Assembly (NCBI RefSeq): GCF_003114855.1
Contig: NZ_BFBB01000002.1
Location: forward strand, 186,001 to 250,000
Length of the DNA stretch: 64,000 nucleotides
Source of the DNA: Leptospira ryugenii
GTDB taxonomy: Bacteria > Spirochaetota > Leptospiria > Leptospirales > Leptospiraceae
Direction of reading: 5' to 3'
Shown: piece after piece, positions 27,039-36,769 of the stretch
Position numbering within the stretch: position 1 is the stretch's first letter
Layout of the letters: each line of letters begins with the position of its first letter
Translations under genes and position numbers: made by a program
Notes under the pieces: model-generated
The model's database searches: none
What the model was told of the DNA's origin: nothing
The model's input: only the letters and a program-made list of their open reading frames with translations

Positions 27039-28145
27039 TTGAAAATAATAATTAGGCAGTTGGTTGAGAGAGATCTCTTCGAACTTTCTCGATTTTTTAG
27101 AAATGCTTACGGAGAAAAGTCTGCGTTTGCAAACCAAGATTTTTTATCATTCTACTTTTCTAACTCTAGTCAAAATGAAGGTAAGTTCAATGAAATGGGC
27201 TTCGCTGCATTTTTTGGGGAAACAATTGTAAGCTATTACGGAATTTTACACTCAAATTTAGTTTTAAATCAAGGAGTTCTGCCAATCAAATGGATGGTAA
27301 ATGCTTTCACACTTTCTGAATATCGTGGGAAGGGATTGAATACCGCAATCATTGAAAATTTAAAAAAGAGATATGATACACTAGGAGTCATTAGTTTTCC
27401 CAAAGAATCGCTTGGATTTTATGAGTCATTAGGATTCAACACATTTCAACGATCAACTCTCTCTCGATATATTTATAATTTAAATGAAGATACTTTTGAA
27501 GTAGTAAAAGCAATTAACCAAGATGTTGGTAGTGCAAAAATCTTACTTCCCGTAAAAGTTTCTCCTAGTGCCCAGAAGATTGATACAATAACTAGTTTAA
27601 GGGACTTTACTGGAAGGAGCTTTAATTTCCATCACTTTCCAGAAATACTCACAACTTACCGAACCAAGAATCATTTTACATCACGGTACCTAAATAATCC
27701 ATATATAACTTATCTAATTACTTACTCGAATGAATATGATTCTGATGCTTCCATTATAGTGGTTCGTAAAGAAAAATTATATCCTACTCAATACTTTGTA
27801 TATCGTATCGTGGATCTCTATGGCAATTGTGACTCACTGGGTCCTCATATAGATTCTTTGATTGCAAAAGCGTATGAAGATGGAGCCTTGTATTTAGATT
27901 TTTCTTGCTTCGGGGTATTGTATGAGGATCTTTTTAAAGCAAAAGGATTTTCTATGCTTAAAGCAGATCATATAGAAATTCTACCGCAGGTTACCTATCC
28001 TATCGAAAATCGCAAAAATTTGGAATTTGTCGCTCTTTTTTCAAAAACTATCAATGTAAATGATCTTTCTGAGAGGAATGTTTATTTTACGCGCGGTGAT
28101 TCGGACAGGGATAGAATAAATAAACTGGAACAAATCAATATATGA
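27039..28145 (+). CDS. GNAT-family N-acetyltransferase-like protein
   Basis: The N-terminal GNAT fold shows an acetyl-CoA pyrophosphate loop, YRGKGLNTA at residues 95-103, preceded by the WMVNAFTL strand and followed by FYESLGFNTF near 127. The C-terminal half is a second, weaker GNAT-like or FemAB-like domain. It begins at TTG 27039; there is no upstream ATG. It could N-acylate an amino sugar. A distant, more degenerate relative is encoded at 54591. Overlaps the deacetylase gene by four bases. Confidence 0.68.
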   Translation: MKIIIRQLVERDLFELSRFFRNAYGEKSAFANQDFLSFYFSNSSQNEGKFNEMGFAAFFGETIVSYYGILHSNLVLNQGVLPIKWMVNAFTLSEYRGKGLNTAIIENLKKRYDTLGVISFPKESLGFYESLGFNTFQRSTLSRYIYNLNEDTFEVVKAINQDVGSAKILLPVKVSPSAQKIDTITSLRDFTGRSFNFHHFPEILTTYRTKNHFTSRYLNNPYITYLITYSNEYDSDASIIVVRKEKLYPTQYFVYRIVDLYGNCDSLGPHIDSLIAKAYEDGALYLDFSCFGVLYEDLFKAKGFSMLKADHIEILPQVTYPIENRKNLEFVALFSKTINVNDLSERNVYFTRGDSDRDRINKLEQINI

Positions 28146-29137
28146 ATAAAGTTACTATAATTTCCTATCATTATGTAAGGGATCTAAAGAATTCGCGATT
28201 CCCCGAAATGAAAGCCCTGGATCTGAAAAATTTTATCGGTCAAATCGATTATTTATCGAAATATTATCATTATATTACGATGGAAGATTTTATTGAATCC
28301 ATTGAAGGAAGAAAATCTCTGCCGAAGAATTCCTTACTTCTTACTTTTGACGATGGTTATTCAGATCATTACCTCAATGCATTCCCAGTATTATTTAACA
28401 AAGGCATCCAAGGTTCCTTTTTTATTCCTTCTGCACCTGTGCAGGAGAAAAAAATATTGGATGTCAATAAAATTCATCTTTTATTAGCAAAGTCTCTAGC
28501 TGATTCAAGTTTTCAGAAGTTATATAAAGATATTTGGAAGTTGATAGAAAAATACCAAAAGACGTATGAGTTAAAATCTTTAGAATATTATAGAAATATA
28601 AAATTTCCAGGAAATGGCTTAGATACTGAAGAAGTCATATTCATCAAGAGGATGTTACAATCTGAATTGCCTTATTCATGTAGGAAGGTGATCTTGGACG
28701 AGCTATTCGAAGAGTATTTAGGAGTCTCGGAGAGAGTTATTAATAATGAATTGTATGTAAATCAAGATCAGATATCAACAATGCTAAAGTCAGGTATGCA
28801 TATAGGAAGTCATGGTCATGAGCATTTCTGGTTACATACTTTAACTTATGAGGAGCAAGAGCAAGACTTAAGAAAATCTCTCTCTTTCCTTATTGAGTCC
28901 GGTGTGAATCCTGATACCCTTACTATTTGTTATCCTTATGGCAGTTATAATGAGACCACAATAGAAATTCTAAAAAAAATGAATTTTAAACTAGGTTTTA
29001 TAGACCCATCTGTGACAGGGATAGCTGAGCTAACAGAGAAAAATAGGTTTGAATTTCCTCGGATAGATACTATTGATTTTCCATACAGTGGCGATTCGGA
29101 TAGCAGTAAGTGGACTTTGGAGTTGCTAAAAAATTGA
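28142..29137 (+). CDS. Polysaccharide deacetylase (NodB/CE4-like)
   Basis: The NodB motif TFDDG at residues 68-72 supplies the catalytic base and metal Asp, and SHGHEHFWLH (about 223-232) supplies the metal-binding histidines. A YPYGSYN segment near 260 matches the active-site groove. No signal peptide is evident, so it may act in the cytoplasm on lipid-linked or nucleotide-linked sugar. Its family removes N- or O-acetyl groups. Its TGA shares a base with the flippase ATG (TGATG). Confidence 0.83.
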   Translation: MNKVTIISYHYVRDLKNSRFPEMKALDLKNFIGQIDYLSKYYHYITMEDFIESIEGRKSLPKNSLLLTFDDGYSDHYLNAFPVLFNKGIQGSFFIPSAPVQEKKILDVNKIHLLLAKSLADSSFQKLYKDIWKLIEKYQKTYELKSLEYYRNIKFPGNGLDTEEVIFIKRMLQSELPYSCRKVILDELFEEYLGVSERVINNELYVNQDQISTMLKSGMHIGSHGHEHFWLHTLTYEEQEQDLRKSLSFLIESGVNPDTLTICYPYGSYNETTIEILKKMNFKLGFIDPSVTGIAELTEKNRFEFPRIDTIDFPYSGDSDSSKWTLELLKN

Positions 29138-30588
29138 TGCAGGCTCTGAAAGTTATTTTCAATTTAAATGAAAAACTCTGGGATCTTATTAAACATTCTT
29201 CTACCTATTTTTTGGGAAATGCGCTTATTGCGTCTTTAACATTCTTCGGGACAGCGTTTTTAACAAGAATTCTTTCTCCACAAGGTTATGCGATAGTGAA
29301 TCTTGTGGAAAGTTATAAATCATTCTTTATTGTTTTGGTAACTCTCAATGGGTATACATCATTAGGTAGATATCTTTATGAGTCTTATGATGATAAAAAG
29401 GAGTTTATCGGCACATTACTTATTTTTTGCCTGCTCATGCTTTTTCTATTTCAGCTCTTTGTTTGTATATCTACGGATTATTTTTCCGAACTACTTAGCC
29501 TACCTAAGGAGGTAAGTCTATTACTCGGTTTTTTTGTTTTTATTTATTTAATAACATCTTTTTACGAACAAACTTTCATCCCTTTGAAAGAGAGTAATAG
29601 GATTATAACCAGAAAAGTGATCATTTCCTTTGGTTCATTTTTTTTAGGAATAGCATTTGCATTAATGTCAAAGAATAATGAATACTTAGCTTACCTTTAT
29701 GGTGTACTCGTTGTAGGAATTTTTTGCTCTCTAGCTTTTTTGTTCGAACTTAGAAACCATATAAAATTGAAATTCGAACTAAAACATCTAAAGTATATGA
29801 TTTCTTACTCAATTCCTCTTTTGCCATACTCTTTGAGTGGTGTTATTTTAGCACAGTTTGATAAAGTGATGATCAATGACATTATTGGGAAAATGGAAAC
29901 TGCATTTTATAGCTTAGCAGGAAATATTGCGATGGCGATTCCTCTTTTAAACAGTTCATTTGCTATGGCATGGACTCCTAACTTTTACAACTATATGGAG
30001 AAAAATGACACAAATTCTCTCATTTATGAGTTTAGGCTTTTGTTAAGAGTCCTTTTTATAGCTTCATTTGTGTTAGTATTGTTTGCGAAAGAGGTAGTAA
30101 CTTTGCTTTCTACAAAGACATACGGTGAGTCGATAGAGGTATTACCAATCCTGATTTTAGGCTATTTTATTTATATTTCGTTCACTTACTATTCTTGGAT
30201 TTTTTCGTTTTATAAAAGAAATTTATTTCTTTCATCGGTAGTTTTATTAGGTGGTGTGCTAAACATAGTTCTTAATTATTTTTTTATCACATTTTATGGT
30301 TATACTGCAGCTGCCTTTACCACAATGTTTGCTTATGGATTCATGCTGTTGTTGACTTATGGTGTGATAAGATTCTACTTTAAAGTCTTTTATTTTCCAT
30401 TAAATCAAATTTTATTTTCCCTTCTATTATTATCGCTTTTGGTATTAGTCGTGCGATATTTAAATATGATTCATTACTTTACACTATGGCAAATGTTCTT
30501 TTTTAAGCTCATTATCCTCGCAAGTGTCCTAGGGTATGCCTTCTATAAGTACTTTTATCCAGAATTGAGAAAAAAACATTTTGTATAG
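29137..30588 (+). CDS. wzx: Wzx-type O-antigen flippase (MATE/MVF superfamily)
   Basis: 483 residues with about a dozen hydrophobic helices spread evenly and short Lys/Arg-rich loops, the topology of polysaccharide-transport (PST) flippases. The first helix region, HSSTYFLGNALIASLTFFG, and LPYSLSGVIL midway resemble this family. It should move undecaprenyl-diphosphate-linked repeat units to the periplasm. I take ATG 29137 (TGATG junction) over GTG 29110, which would add nine residues lying in the upstream gene. It is the only flippase candidate in the window. Confidence 0.85.
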   Translation: MQALKVIFNLNEKLWDLIKHSSTYFLGNALIASLTFFGTAFLTRILSPQGYAIVNLVESYKSFFIVLVTLNGYTSLGRYLYESYDDKKEFIGTLLIFCLLMLFLFQLFVCISTDYFSELLSLPKEVSLLLGFFVFIYLITSFYEQTFIPLKESNRIITRKVIISFGSFFLGIAFALMSKNNEYLAYLYGVLVVGIFCSLAFLFELRNHIKLKFELKHLKYMISYSIPLLPYSLSGVILAQFDKVMINDIIGKMETAFYSLAGNIAMAIPLLNSSFAMAWTPNFYNYMEKNDTNSLIYEFRLLLRVLFIASFVLVLFAKEVVTLLSTKTYGESIEVLPILILGYFIYISFTYYSWIFSFYKRNLFLSSVVLLGGVLNIVLNYFFITFYGYTAAAFTTMFAYGFMLLLTYGVIRFYFKVFYFPLNQILFSLLLLSLLVLVVRYLNMIHYFTLWQMFFFKLIILASVLGYAFYKYFYPELRKKHFV

Positions 30589-30606
30589 GAATATTATTTA
30601 AAACTA

Positions 30607-32625
30607 ATGTGTGGAATATTTGGGATTGTACTGAATGAGACTTCGCGTATATCAAACAAGGATATCAGGAAGTTGACTAATGAGCTTTTTTTGCTTTCGG
30701 AAACGAGAGGAAAAGAGTCTGCCGGTTTGGCAATAAAATCAAATGTAGAAAGGGAAATTGGAGTTTATAAAGATTCTTTACCTGCCTCCGAACTCATCAA
30801 AACAAAGGGGTTCAATGAGTTCTGGAACCAATATTTTAAAAATTGGGAAAAACATAAATCGGGACCCAATTATATACAATTGTTGGGCCACACTAGATTA
30901 GTAACGAATGGATTTTCTTCCAATAATGAAAATAATCAGCCTGTCACAAAAAGCGGTGGAGTAGCTGTTCACAATGGAATCATTGTTAATGTAGATAAAG
31001 CGTGGACAAAGCACAAGGACTTAACTCGTGTTTATGAAGTAGATACCGAGTTTCTTTTGGACCTTTATATGCAAAGACTCAAGACTGAGGATGCTTTGAG
31101 TGCTCTGAAGAATACCTTACCTGAAATAGAAGGTTCGGTGTCAACGGGTATCATAACTGATAAGTCGGATTTATTGTTATTATATACGAATACAGGGTCA
31201 TTGTATTACTACTCAGATACATCCCTAGGAATTTTTATTTTTTCCTCTGAGCGATTCATATTGAATCATTTGTTGGAAAGTTATGGCATACAAAAAAATG
31301 ATGGTGAAATAGATGTTAAATGGTTGCATCCAGGATCTGTGTTGGTTTTAGATCCTAACAATCTTAATTTTAAACTTCTAAAATTTACCGAAGGTTCGAT
31401 TGACCAAAAAGTCTTCCAAGTAGGCTCTCAAAAGAAATTTCAAATCAAGAATTTTAGTCCATCTAACACATCAACTGCGGTTATACCTCATGTTTCTGAG
31501 AATCAGAAAGAGCGATTACTCGAATTTAATCTCGAAAAAATTCGATTATTGAAAAGATGTACACGCTGTGTATTGCCGGAGACATTTCCCTTTATTTATT
31601 TCGACAAAGATGGAGTGTGTAACTATTGCAAGCACTATAAAAAGCAAGAATATTTAGGTATAGAAAAGTTAAATAAGTATGCAGATGAAATTCGCAATCC
31701 CAAGGCAGAGCCGGATTGTTTGGTTGCCTTTAGCGGCGGACGTGATAGCAGTTATAGCTTGCACTATGTAAAAAATATTTTAAAGCTAAATCCGATAGCA
31801 TATACATACGATTGGGGTATGGTAACCGATCTTGCACGAAGGAATCAGGCGAGGATTTGCGGAAAATTAGGCATAGAGCATATACTTGTTTCTGCTGATA
31901 TAAAAATGAAACGAGAATATATTCGTAAAAACGTCGCCGCATGGTTAAAAAGACCATCGCTAGGAACGATCCCTTTGTTCATGGCAGGCGATAAGCAGTT
32001 CTTTTATTATGCTTACTACTTGAGAAAGATAAATTCTCTGCGCGAAACAATTCTTTGTGAAAATCTTTTAGAACGTACGAACTTTAAAAGTGGATTTTGT
32101 GGAATAGAACCTTATTTTGACGATGAGCATAATTTTACACTTACGACTTCAGGTAAATTAAAGATGCTTCTCTTTTATGGTAAGGAATTTTTATCAAATC
32201 CATCCTACTTAAATTCTTCTTTGTATGATTCTGCGAAGGCATTCTTAACTTATTATTTTATACCACATTCTTATTTCAACTTATTTGATTATCTTCCATG
32301 GAATGAAAAAGAAATTGAAACAACCTTGATTAATGAATATGACTGGGAGTTATCTCCAGATACAACGACTACTTGGAGAATTGGTGATGGTACTGCCAGT
32401 TTTTACAATTATATTTATTACAATGTGGCTGGTTTTTCGGAATTTGAAACTTTTAGGAGCAATCAGATTCGAGAGGGTATGATCGATCGTAAGTTGGCAT
32501 TGGAAAAAATTGAAGAGGAAAATCGTCCTAGATTCGAGTCAATTTTATGGTATTTAAATACGATTCATTTGGACTTCGATAATACAATTAACACAATTAA
32601 CAAGATTCCCAAATTGTATTCTTAA
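30607..32625 (+). CDS. Fusion of class II glutaminase with N-acetyl-sugar amidotransferase-like PP-loop domain
   Basis: The N-terminal Ntn glutaminase domain (1-250) has the nucleophile C2 in MCGIFGIV, GHTRLVTNG at 93-101 and HNGIIVN at 122-128. A WbpG/PseA-like domain follows, with zinc cysteines C318, C321, C338 and C341 and the PP-loop FSGGRDSS at 375-382. One 672-residue chain therefore carries its own ammonia source, in place of separate HisH and HisF. It probably converts an acyl or carboxyl group on a sugar to an amide or amidine. An asparagine-synthase-like reaction on a uronic acid is another possibility. Confidence 0.82.
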   Translation: MCGIFGIVLNETSRISNKDIRKLTNELFLLSETRGKESAGLAIKSNVEREIGVYKDSLPASELIKTKGFNEFWNQYFKNWEKHKSGPNYIQLLGHTRLVTNGFSSNNENNQPVTKSGGVAVHNGIIVNVDKAWTKHKDLTRVYEVDTEFLLDLYMQRLKTEDALSALKNTLPEIEGSVSTGIITDKSDLLLLYTNTGSLYYYSDTSLGIFIFSSERFILNHLLESYGIQKNDGEIDVKWLHPGSVLVLDPNNLNFKLLKFTEGSIDQKVFQVGSQKKFQIKNFSPSNTSTAVIPHVSENQKERLLEFNLEKIRLLKRCTRCVLPETFPFIYFDKDGVCNYCKHYKKQEYLGIEKLNKYADEIRNPKAEPDCLVAFSGGRDSSYSLHYVKNILKLNPIAYTYDWGMVTDLARRNQARICGKLGIEHILVSADIKMKREYIRKNVAAWLKRPSLGTIPLFMAGDKQFFYYAYYLRKINSLRETILCENLLERTNFKSGFCGIEPYFDDEHNFTLTTSGKLKMLLFYGKEFLSNPSYLNSSLYDSAKAFLTYYFIPHSYFNLFDYLPWNEKEIETTLINEYDWELSPDTTTTWRIGDGTASFYNYIYYNVAGFSEFETFRSNQIREGMIDRKLALEKIEEENRPRFESILWYLNTIHLDFDNTINTINKIPKLYS

Positions 32626-32666
32626 ATCAGGCTGAAATACGTTTAGTAAAGAAGTGAAGAAAAAAT

Positions 32667-34139
32667 ATGAAATCTTTTTATGTTCATCCACAAGCTATCT
32701 GTGAAAGCGAGACTATCGGTGAGAAAACTCGCATTTGGGCGTTTGCTCATATATTACCAAAGGCTAGCCTTGGAAGTGATTGTAATATTTGTGACCATGT
32801 CTTTATCGAAAACGATGTACGTATTGGAGATCGTGTTACGATCAAATGCGGTGTTCAGATATGGGATGGTATCGTACTGGAAGATGACGTTTTCATTGGT
32901 CCCAATGTATCTTTCACAAATGACCTATTTCCTAGAAGCAAAGTATACCCAGAAAAATTCCTAAAAACGATTGTTAAGCGGGGTGCATCCATTGGTGCCA
33001 ATGCGACTATTTTACCTGGTATTGAAATTGGAGAGGGTAGTTTAATTGCAGCTGGTTCTGTTGTGACAAGAGATGTTCCTGCCTTTTCACTTGTAAAGGG
33101 AAATCCAGGCAGAGTAGTTGGTATGGTTGACAAAGAAAAGATTATTAAAAAATATTTTGAAGGCGATACTTCCTATCGAAAAGAATTTATGGAAGTATCG
33201 GTTGTAGTGCCTGTTTACTATAATGCACCTTCCTTGGTTGAATTATATGATCGCATAGAAAAAGCGATGTTAGAAGCATCCGTTAAACATTGGGATATTA
33301 CCTTTGTGGATGATGGTTCAAAAGACGAATCACGTTTAGTATTGTCTAGATTAGTAAACGAAAAAACAAATGTACGATTCGTTGCCATGTCTAGAAATTT
33401 TGGAAGTTTTGATGCGATCACAGCTGGCCTAGGATACACTTCAGGGAAGTGCGTAGCAGTTATATCTGCAGATCTTCAGGATCCTCCAGAATTATTTCCT
33501 AAGATGATTGAGGATTGGAGGAATGGTGTAAAGATAGTTATGGCGGCACGTGAATCTAGGGAAGATCCATGGACGTCTAGGATCTTTTCCTTCTTATTTT
33601 ATAGAGTCTTTAGAAGCTTTGTTTCTAAGGAAATGCCTCCAGGCGGATTTGATTTCTTTCTTCTAGATAGACAGGTGGCAGAATTATTAATAAAGCATTC
33701 GGAAAAAAATACAATGATGCCAGCTGCACTTCTTCACTTCGGGTTTAAGAAAACATTGCATTTTTATCATCGAGCAAAGCGTGCACACGGTACCTCAAAA
33801 TGGACATTTTGGAGAAAATTTAAACTTATGTATGATGCGATTTTATCCAATTCTTTTGTTCCATTGAGGATCATCACAGGGGCTGGAAGTATTGGAGTTT
33901 TCGGTGCCATTGTGTATGCTGTCATCATCACCGTTCAAAAATTTTTAAATCCAACGATTCCTCAGGGTTGGACAGCCTTGATGCTGGTAATACTTTTTTT
34001 TAATAGCTTAGTATTAATTTCCTTAGGTATAGTAGGAGAATATGTTTGGAGAACATTTGATGCGGCAAGAAAGCGACCCCAGTTCGTTGTTGATAGTGTT
34101 GTCGCGTCTAAAGGTTTACCTACCGAGTTGAATATCTAA
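32667..34139 (+). CDS. Fusion of LbH sugar 3-N-acyltransferase with GtrB-like GT2 and two membrane helices
   Basis: Residues 1-155 are a hexapeptide-repeat acyltransferase of the WbpD/WlbB/QdtC/FdtC type, with FTNDLFPRS at 83-91 and a [10 protein letters not shown] end. Residues 176-380 are a GT2 domain with [13 protein letters not shown] (214-218) and ADLQDPPE (268-275). Two C-terminal helices (about 390-412 and 427-450) match GtrB/ArnC-like enzymes that charge polyprenyl phosphate. An internal ATG at 33189 begins exactly at the GT2 domain, but the reading frame is continuous and its Shine-Dalgarno is weak. The fusion suggests the acylated amino sugar is the one transferred. Confidence 0.83.
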   Translation: MKSFYVHPQAICESETIGEKTRIWAFAHILPKASLGSDCNICDHVFIENDVRIGDRVTIKCGVQIWDGIVLEDDVFIGPNVSFTNDLFPRSKVYPEKFLKTIVKRGASIGANATILPGIEIGEGSLIAAGSVVTRDVPAFSLVKGNPGRVVGMVDKEKIIKKYFEGDTSYRKEFMEVSVVVPVYYNAPSLVELYDRIEKAMLEASVKHWDITFVDDGSKDESRLVLSRLVNEKTNVRFVAMSRNFGSFDAITAGLGYTSGKCVAVISADLQDPPELFPKMIEDWRNGVKIVMAARESREDPWTSRIFSFLFYRVFRSFVSKEMPPGGFDFFLLDRQVAELLIKHSEKNTMMPAALLHFGFKKTLHFYHRAKRAHGTSKWTFWRKFKLMYDAILSNSFVPLRIITGAGSIGVFGAIVYAVIITVQKFLNPTIPQGWTALMLVILFFNSLVLISLGIVGEYVWRTFDAARKRPQFVVDSVVASKGLPTELNI

Positions 34140-34146
34140 TCGTTTT

Positions 34147-35763
34147 ATGACAAAGTTATTTATACGTTTGAGTTTTAAGGACAAAATCGTTTGTTTCCTA
34201 TTAACATTGATTTTTTTTCTCCTAACATACAATAGCTCTCTACAATGGATCCACTCGTTTGGCGATACAGCCTTCTTGTCAGAATTATTGGAGAATATCG
34301 CTAATAAAGGACATGCATCTTCCCATTTATTAAGTTCCTCACATGAAATGGAGGTAAAGACCAAAGTCTATGCTAGTAAAGCGGAAGACATTAAAAAGAA
34401 AAGTTTAAAAGCGACTGACTACCAAGATGAATATGTATTAAAATATCATACATATTATATTTTATTCTTTCTTGCACCTTTCGTTAAGTTAATTCCGATC
34501 TATATCTTGCTTCCTAGCCTTACTTGCTTTTCCTTTGTGGGCCTTTGCTTTTTATGCTATTTATATTTACGAAAGATAGGAGTCTCTGAATATTTCTCAT
34601 TTATTTTTGTGGTTCTAGTCTCAGTTCATCCGGTTTGGAATTATGGATTGCAAGGAGAAATTTACGTTGATCGCTTTTTTTTGTTTTGTGGTCTCTTATT
34701 CATTTTTACTGTTACTAAGAAAAGATTAAATTATTTTCACTTAGGCCTAGTCGCATTGCTTTGCCTATTATTGAATGATCGAATTGGATTGTTTACAGGA
34801 GCTTTTGCAATTTCTTATTCTTTTTTATATTTCACTAAACATACAAAAGAAAGAATTTTTTCCTTATTCTTTATAGGTTCTGTTTCGATCATCTATTCCA
34901 TATTTGCCATCAAAGTTCTTCTCTCAAAAGTAGGTGCTGGCGGCACTTATGATGCTTGGTTTACTACATCAATACTTGAAAATTTCATCAATTATTTACA
35001 AAATTATACGAATGCTATGGTGAATTTTAAGCTATTTATGTTCGTGAACTTTAGTTTGATTGTATTGATTGCTATTTTTGATTGGAGAGCTAGCCTGATT
35101 GCATTTGGTTCAATGATTCCGAATATTTTAGGAAACATTGGAGGAGCAGAAAAAACTGGCTGGACCACACATTACCATTCGAATTACTTTCCCATTCTAG
35201 TTTGGGCTGCGATAACAGCTTACGTAAAATTTTACCTTAGAGTTAAAGGTAAGATTTTATCTTCGATTTTTTTCAGTTGTATCTTCTTTGGATTTATAAT
35301 CCACTATACTTTCTTTAATCCTTTTACTTGGGAAAATCCTCACTATAAATTCGATAGAATTAATTCGAACGTTATGGTAACTGCATGGAGAACTCTAAGA
35401 GAGGGTTTCAAGCATCCATCATATGAGTTGTATAGGTCTTCTAAACTTATGAAGGATTATATCCCAGAAGGTTCTATAGTCTCTACAGTTAATATCGCGA
35501 CAGCGATGATATATGAGAATAGAAGAGCATACTATTATCCTTTGGCAATTGATGATGCTGATTTTGTCATCTTACCGTATGGGAATATTGATTCAAAGAA
35601 TCCTTATTATCCAGTTTGGGTAAATTATGATGTCAATGAAAATGAAAAAATGAATCAAATGTTAAATAATAGGCTGAAAGAGCGAGGATACAATTTGTCC
35701 AATCCAAAGTTATTTCCCGGAAATTTTGCAGTTTTTAAGAGAGAAATGTCACATGCTGATTGA
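34147..35763 (+). CDS. Polytopic membrane protein, DUF2079/GT-C-like
   Basis: 538 residues with a first membrane helix at about 13-28, then a large loop containing IHSFGDTAFLSELLENI, and about nine more helices. The motif THYHSNYFPIL (near 345) and the C-terminal soluble segment with VWVNYDVNE resemble DUF2079-type predicted membrane glycosyltransferases. The acidic residue in the first loop fits the GT-C catalytic plan. It directly follows the GtrB-like fusion (7 bases), a pairing expected if the lipid-linked sugar is its donor. Wzy polymerase is an alternative. Confidence 0.6.
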   Translation: MTKLFIRLSFKDKIVCFLLTLIFFLLTYNSSLQWIHSFGDTAFLSELLENIANKGHASSHLLSSSHEMEVKTKVYASKAEDIKKKSLKATDYQDEYVLKYHTYYILFFLAPFVKLIPIYILLPSLTCFSFVGLCFLCYLYLRKIGVSEYFSFIFVVLVSVHPVWNYGLQGEIYVDRFFLFCGLLFIFTVTKKRLNYFHLGLVALLCLLLNDRIGLFTGAFAISYSFLYFTKHTKERIFSLFFIGSVSIIYSIFAIKVLLSKVGAGGTYDAWFTTSILENFINYLQNYTNAMVNFKLFMFVNFSLIVLIAIFDWRASLIAFGSMIPNILGNIGGAEKTGWTTHYHSNYFPILVWAAITAYVKFYLRVKGKILSSIFFSCIFFGFIIHYTFFNPFTWENPHYKFDRINSNVMVTAWRTLREGFKHPSYELYRSSKLMKDYIPEGSIVSTVNIATAMIYENRRAYYYPLAIDDADFVILPYGNIDSKNPYYPVWVNYDVNENEKMNQMLNNRLKERGYNLSNPKLFPGNFAVFKREMSHAD

Positions 35764-36760
35764 TTATAAAGAAGAGTATCAAAAGAAGAGAGTATTGATA
35801 ACTGGAGGACTCGGGTTCATAGGTAGTAATCTAGCTATTAGTCTGGTAGAGCTAGGAGCTGAAGTTCAATTAGTGGACGCCATGATTCCTGAATATGGTG
35901 GAAATCTCTTCAATATCGAGGCTATAAGAAATAAAGTTTCTATAAATTTTTGCAATATAACAGACATCAATGCTATCAATTATCTCGTCAAAGATGTGGA
36001 TTATATCTTTCATCTGGCCGGTCAGGGAAGTCATAGTGTAAGTATCGTTGACCCATTTCTAGATATTGAATGCAATATGATGGCTACACTAAACGTCTTG
36101 GAAGCATGTAAGAAGAATAATAGAAATGCAAAGATCATTTTTACAGGCACTAGAGGGCAATATAAGCCGAAAATTTCTTTGCCTGCTAAAGAAGATTCCG
36201 ATATGACTCCTAACACAATTTATGGTGTTACAAATTTGGCTGCTGAAAAGTTACTTTTAATTTACCACAATCTCTTTGGTTTAAAGTCAGTAATGACTAG
36301 AATCAGCAATGTTTATGGCCCTAGAGCACAAATGCGTAACAATAAATATGGAGTACCAAATTGGTTCCTACGTTTAGCTATTGATGATCAAGAAATTCCC
36401 ATTTACGGATCTGGAAAAATTAAACGCGATTTTCTTTTCGTAGAAGATTTGATAGATGCATTATTGATGTTGCCTTTAAAGGAAGAATGTTTTGGTGAAG
36501 TTTTTAATCTTGGTGTCCCTGAGCCTTCCAATTATTTGGATTATGCGAATTTAGCAATACAGCATTCCAATTCAGGAAGGATTCGCATGGTGCCTTTCCC
36601 AAAAGAATCAGAGGATCAAGAGGCAGGAGATTATTACCCCGACATATCCAAAGCAAAACAATTTTTAGGATGGGAGCCGAAAGTTTCCTTAGCTGAAGGG
36701 ATCGAGAAAACGATAGCCTATTATAAGAAATATCGAACAAATTATTGGAATCATCAATAG
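35753..36760 (+). CDS. Extended SDR (NAD-dependent epimerase/dehydratase-like) with altered active site
   Basis: The NAD-binding GGLGFIGS is at residues 18-25, FHLAGQGSH near 86-94 and TGTRGQY at 131-137. The catalytic tyrosine Y157 is present, but the lysine of YxxxK is Asn161 (YGVTN, codon AAT). The C-terminal substrate domain with SNVYGPRAQ and RDFLFVEDL is intact. It is probably a sugar-nucleotide epimerase or reductase relative with modified or lost activity. I choose ATG 35753; a TTG at 35726 lies inside the upstream gene. Nine bases precede the aminotransferase. Confidence 0.75.
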   Translation: MLIDYKEEYQKKRVLITGGLGFIGSNLAISLVELGAEVQLVDAMIPEYGGNLFNIEAIRNKVSINFCNITDINAINYLVKDVDYIFHLAGQGSHSVSIVDPFLDIECNMMATLNVLEACKKNNRNAKIIFTGTRGQYKPKISLPAKEDSDMTPNTIYGVTNLAAEKLLLIYHNLFGLKSVMTRISNVYGPRAQMRNNKYGVPNWFLRLAIDDQEIPIYGSGKIKRDFLFVEDLIDALLMLPLKEECFGEVFNLGVPEPSNYLDYANLAIQHSNSGRIRMVPFPKESEDQEAGDYYPDISKAKQFLGWEPKVSLAEGIEKTIAYYKKYRTNYWNHQ

Positions 36761-36769
36761 GTAGGAACC

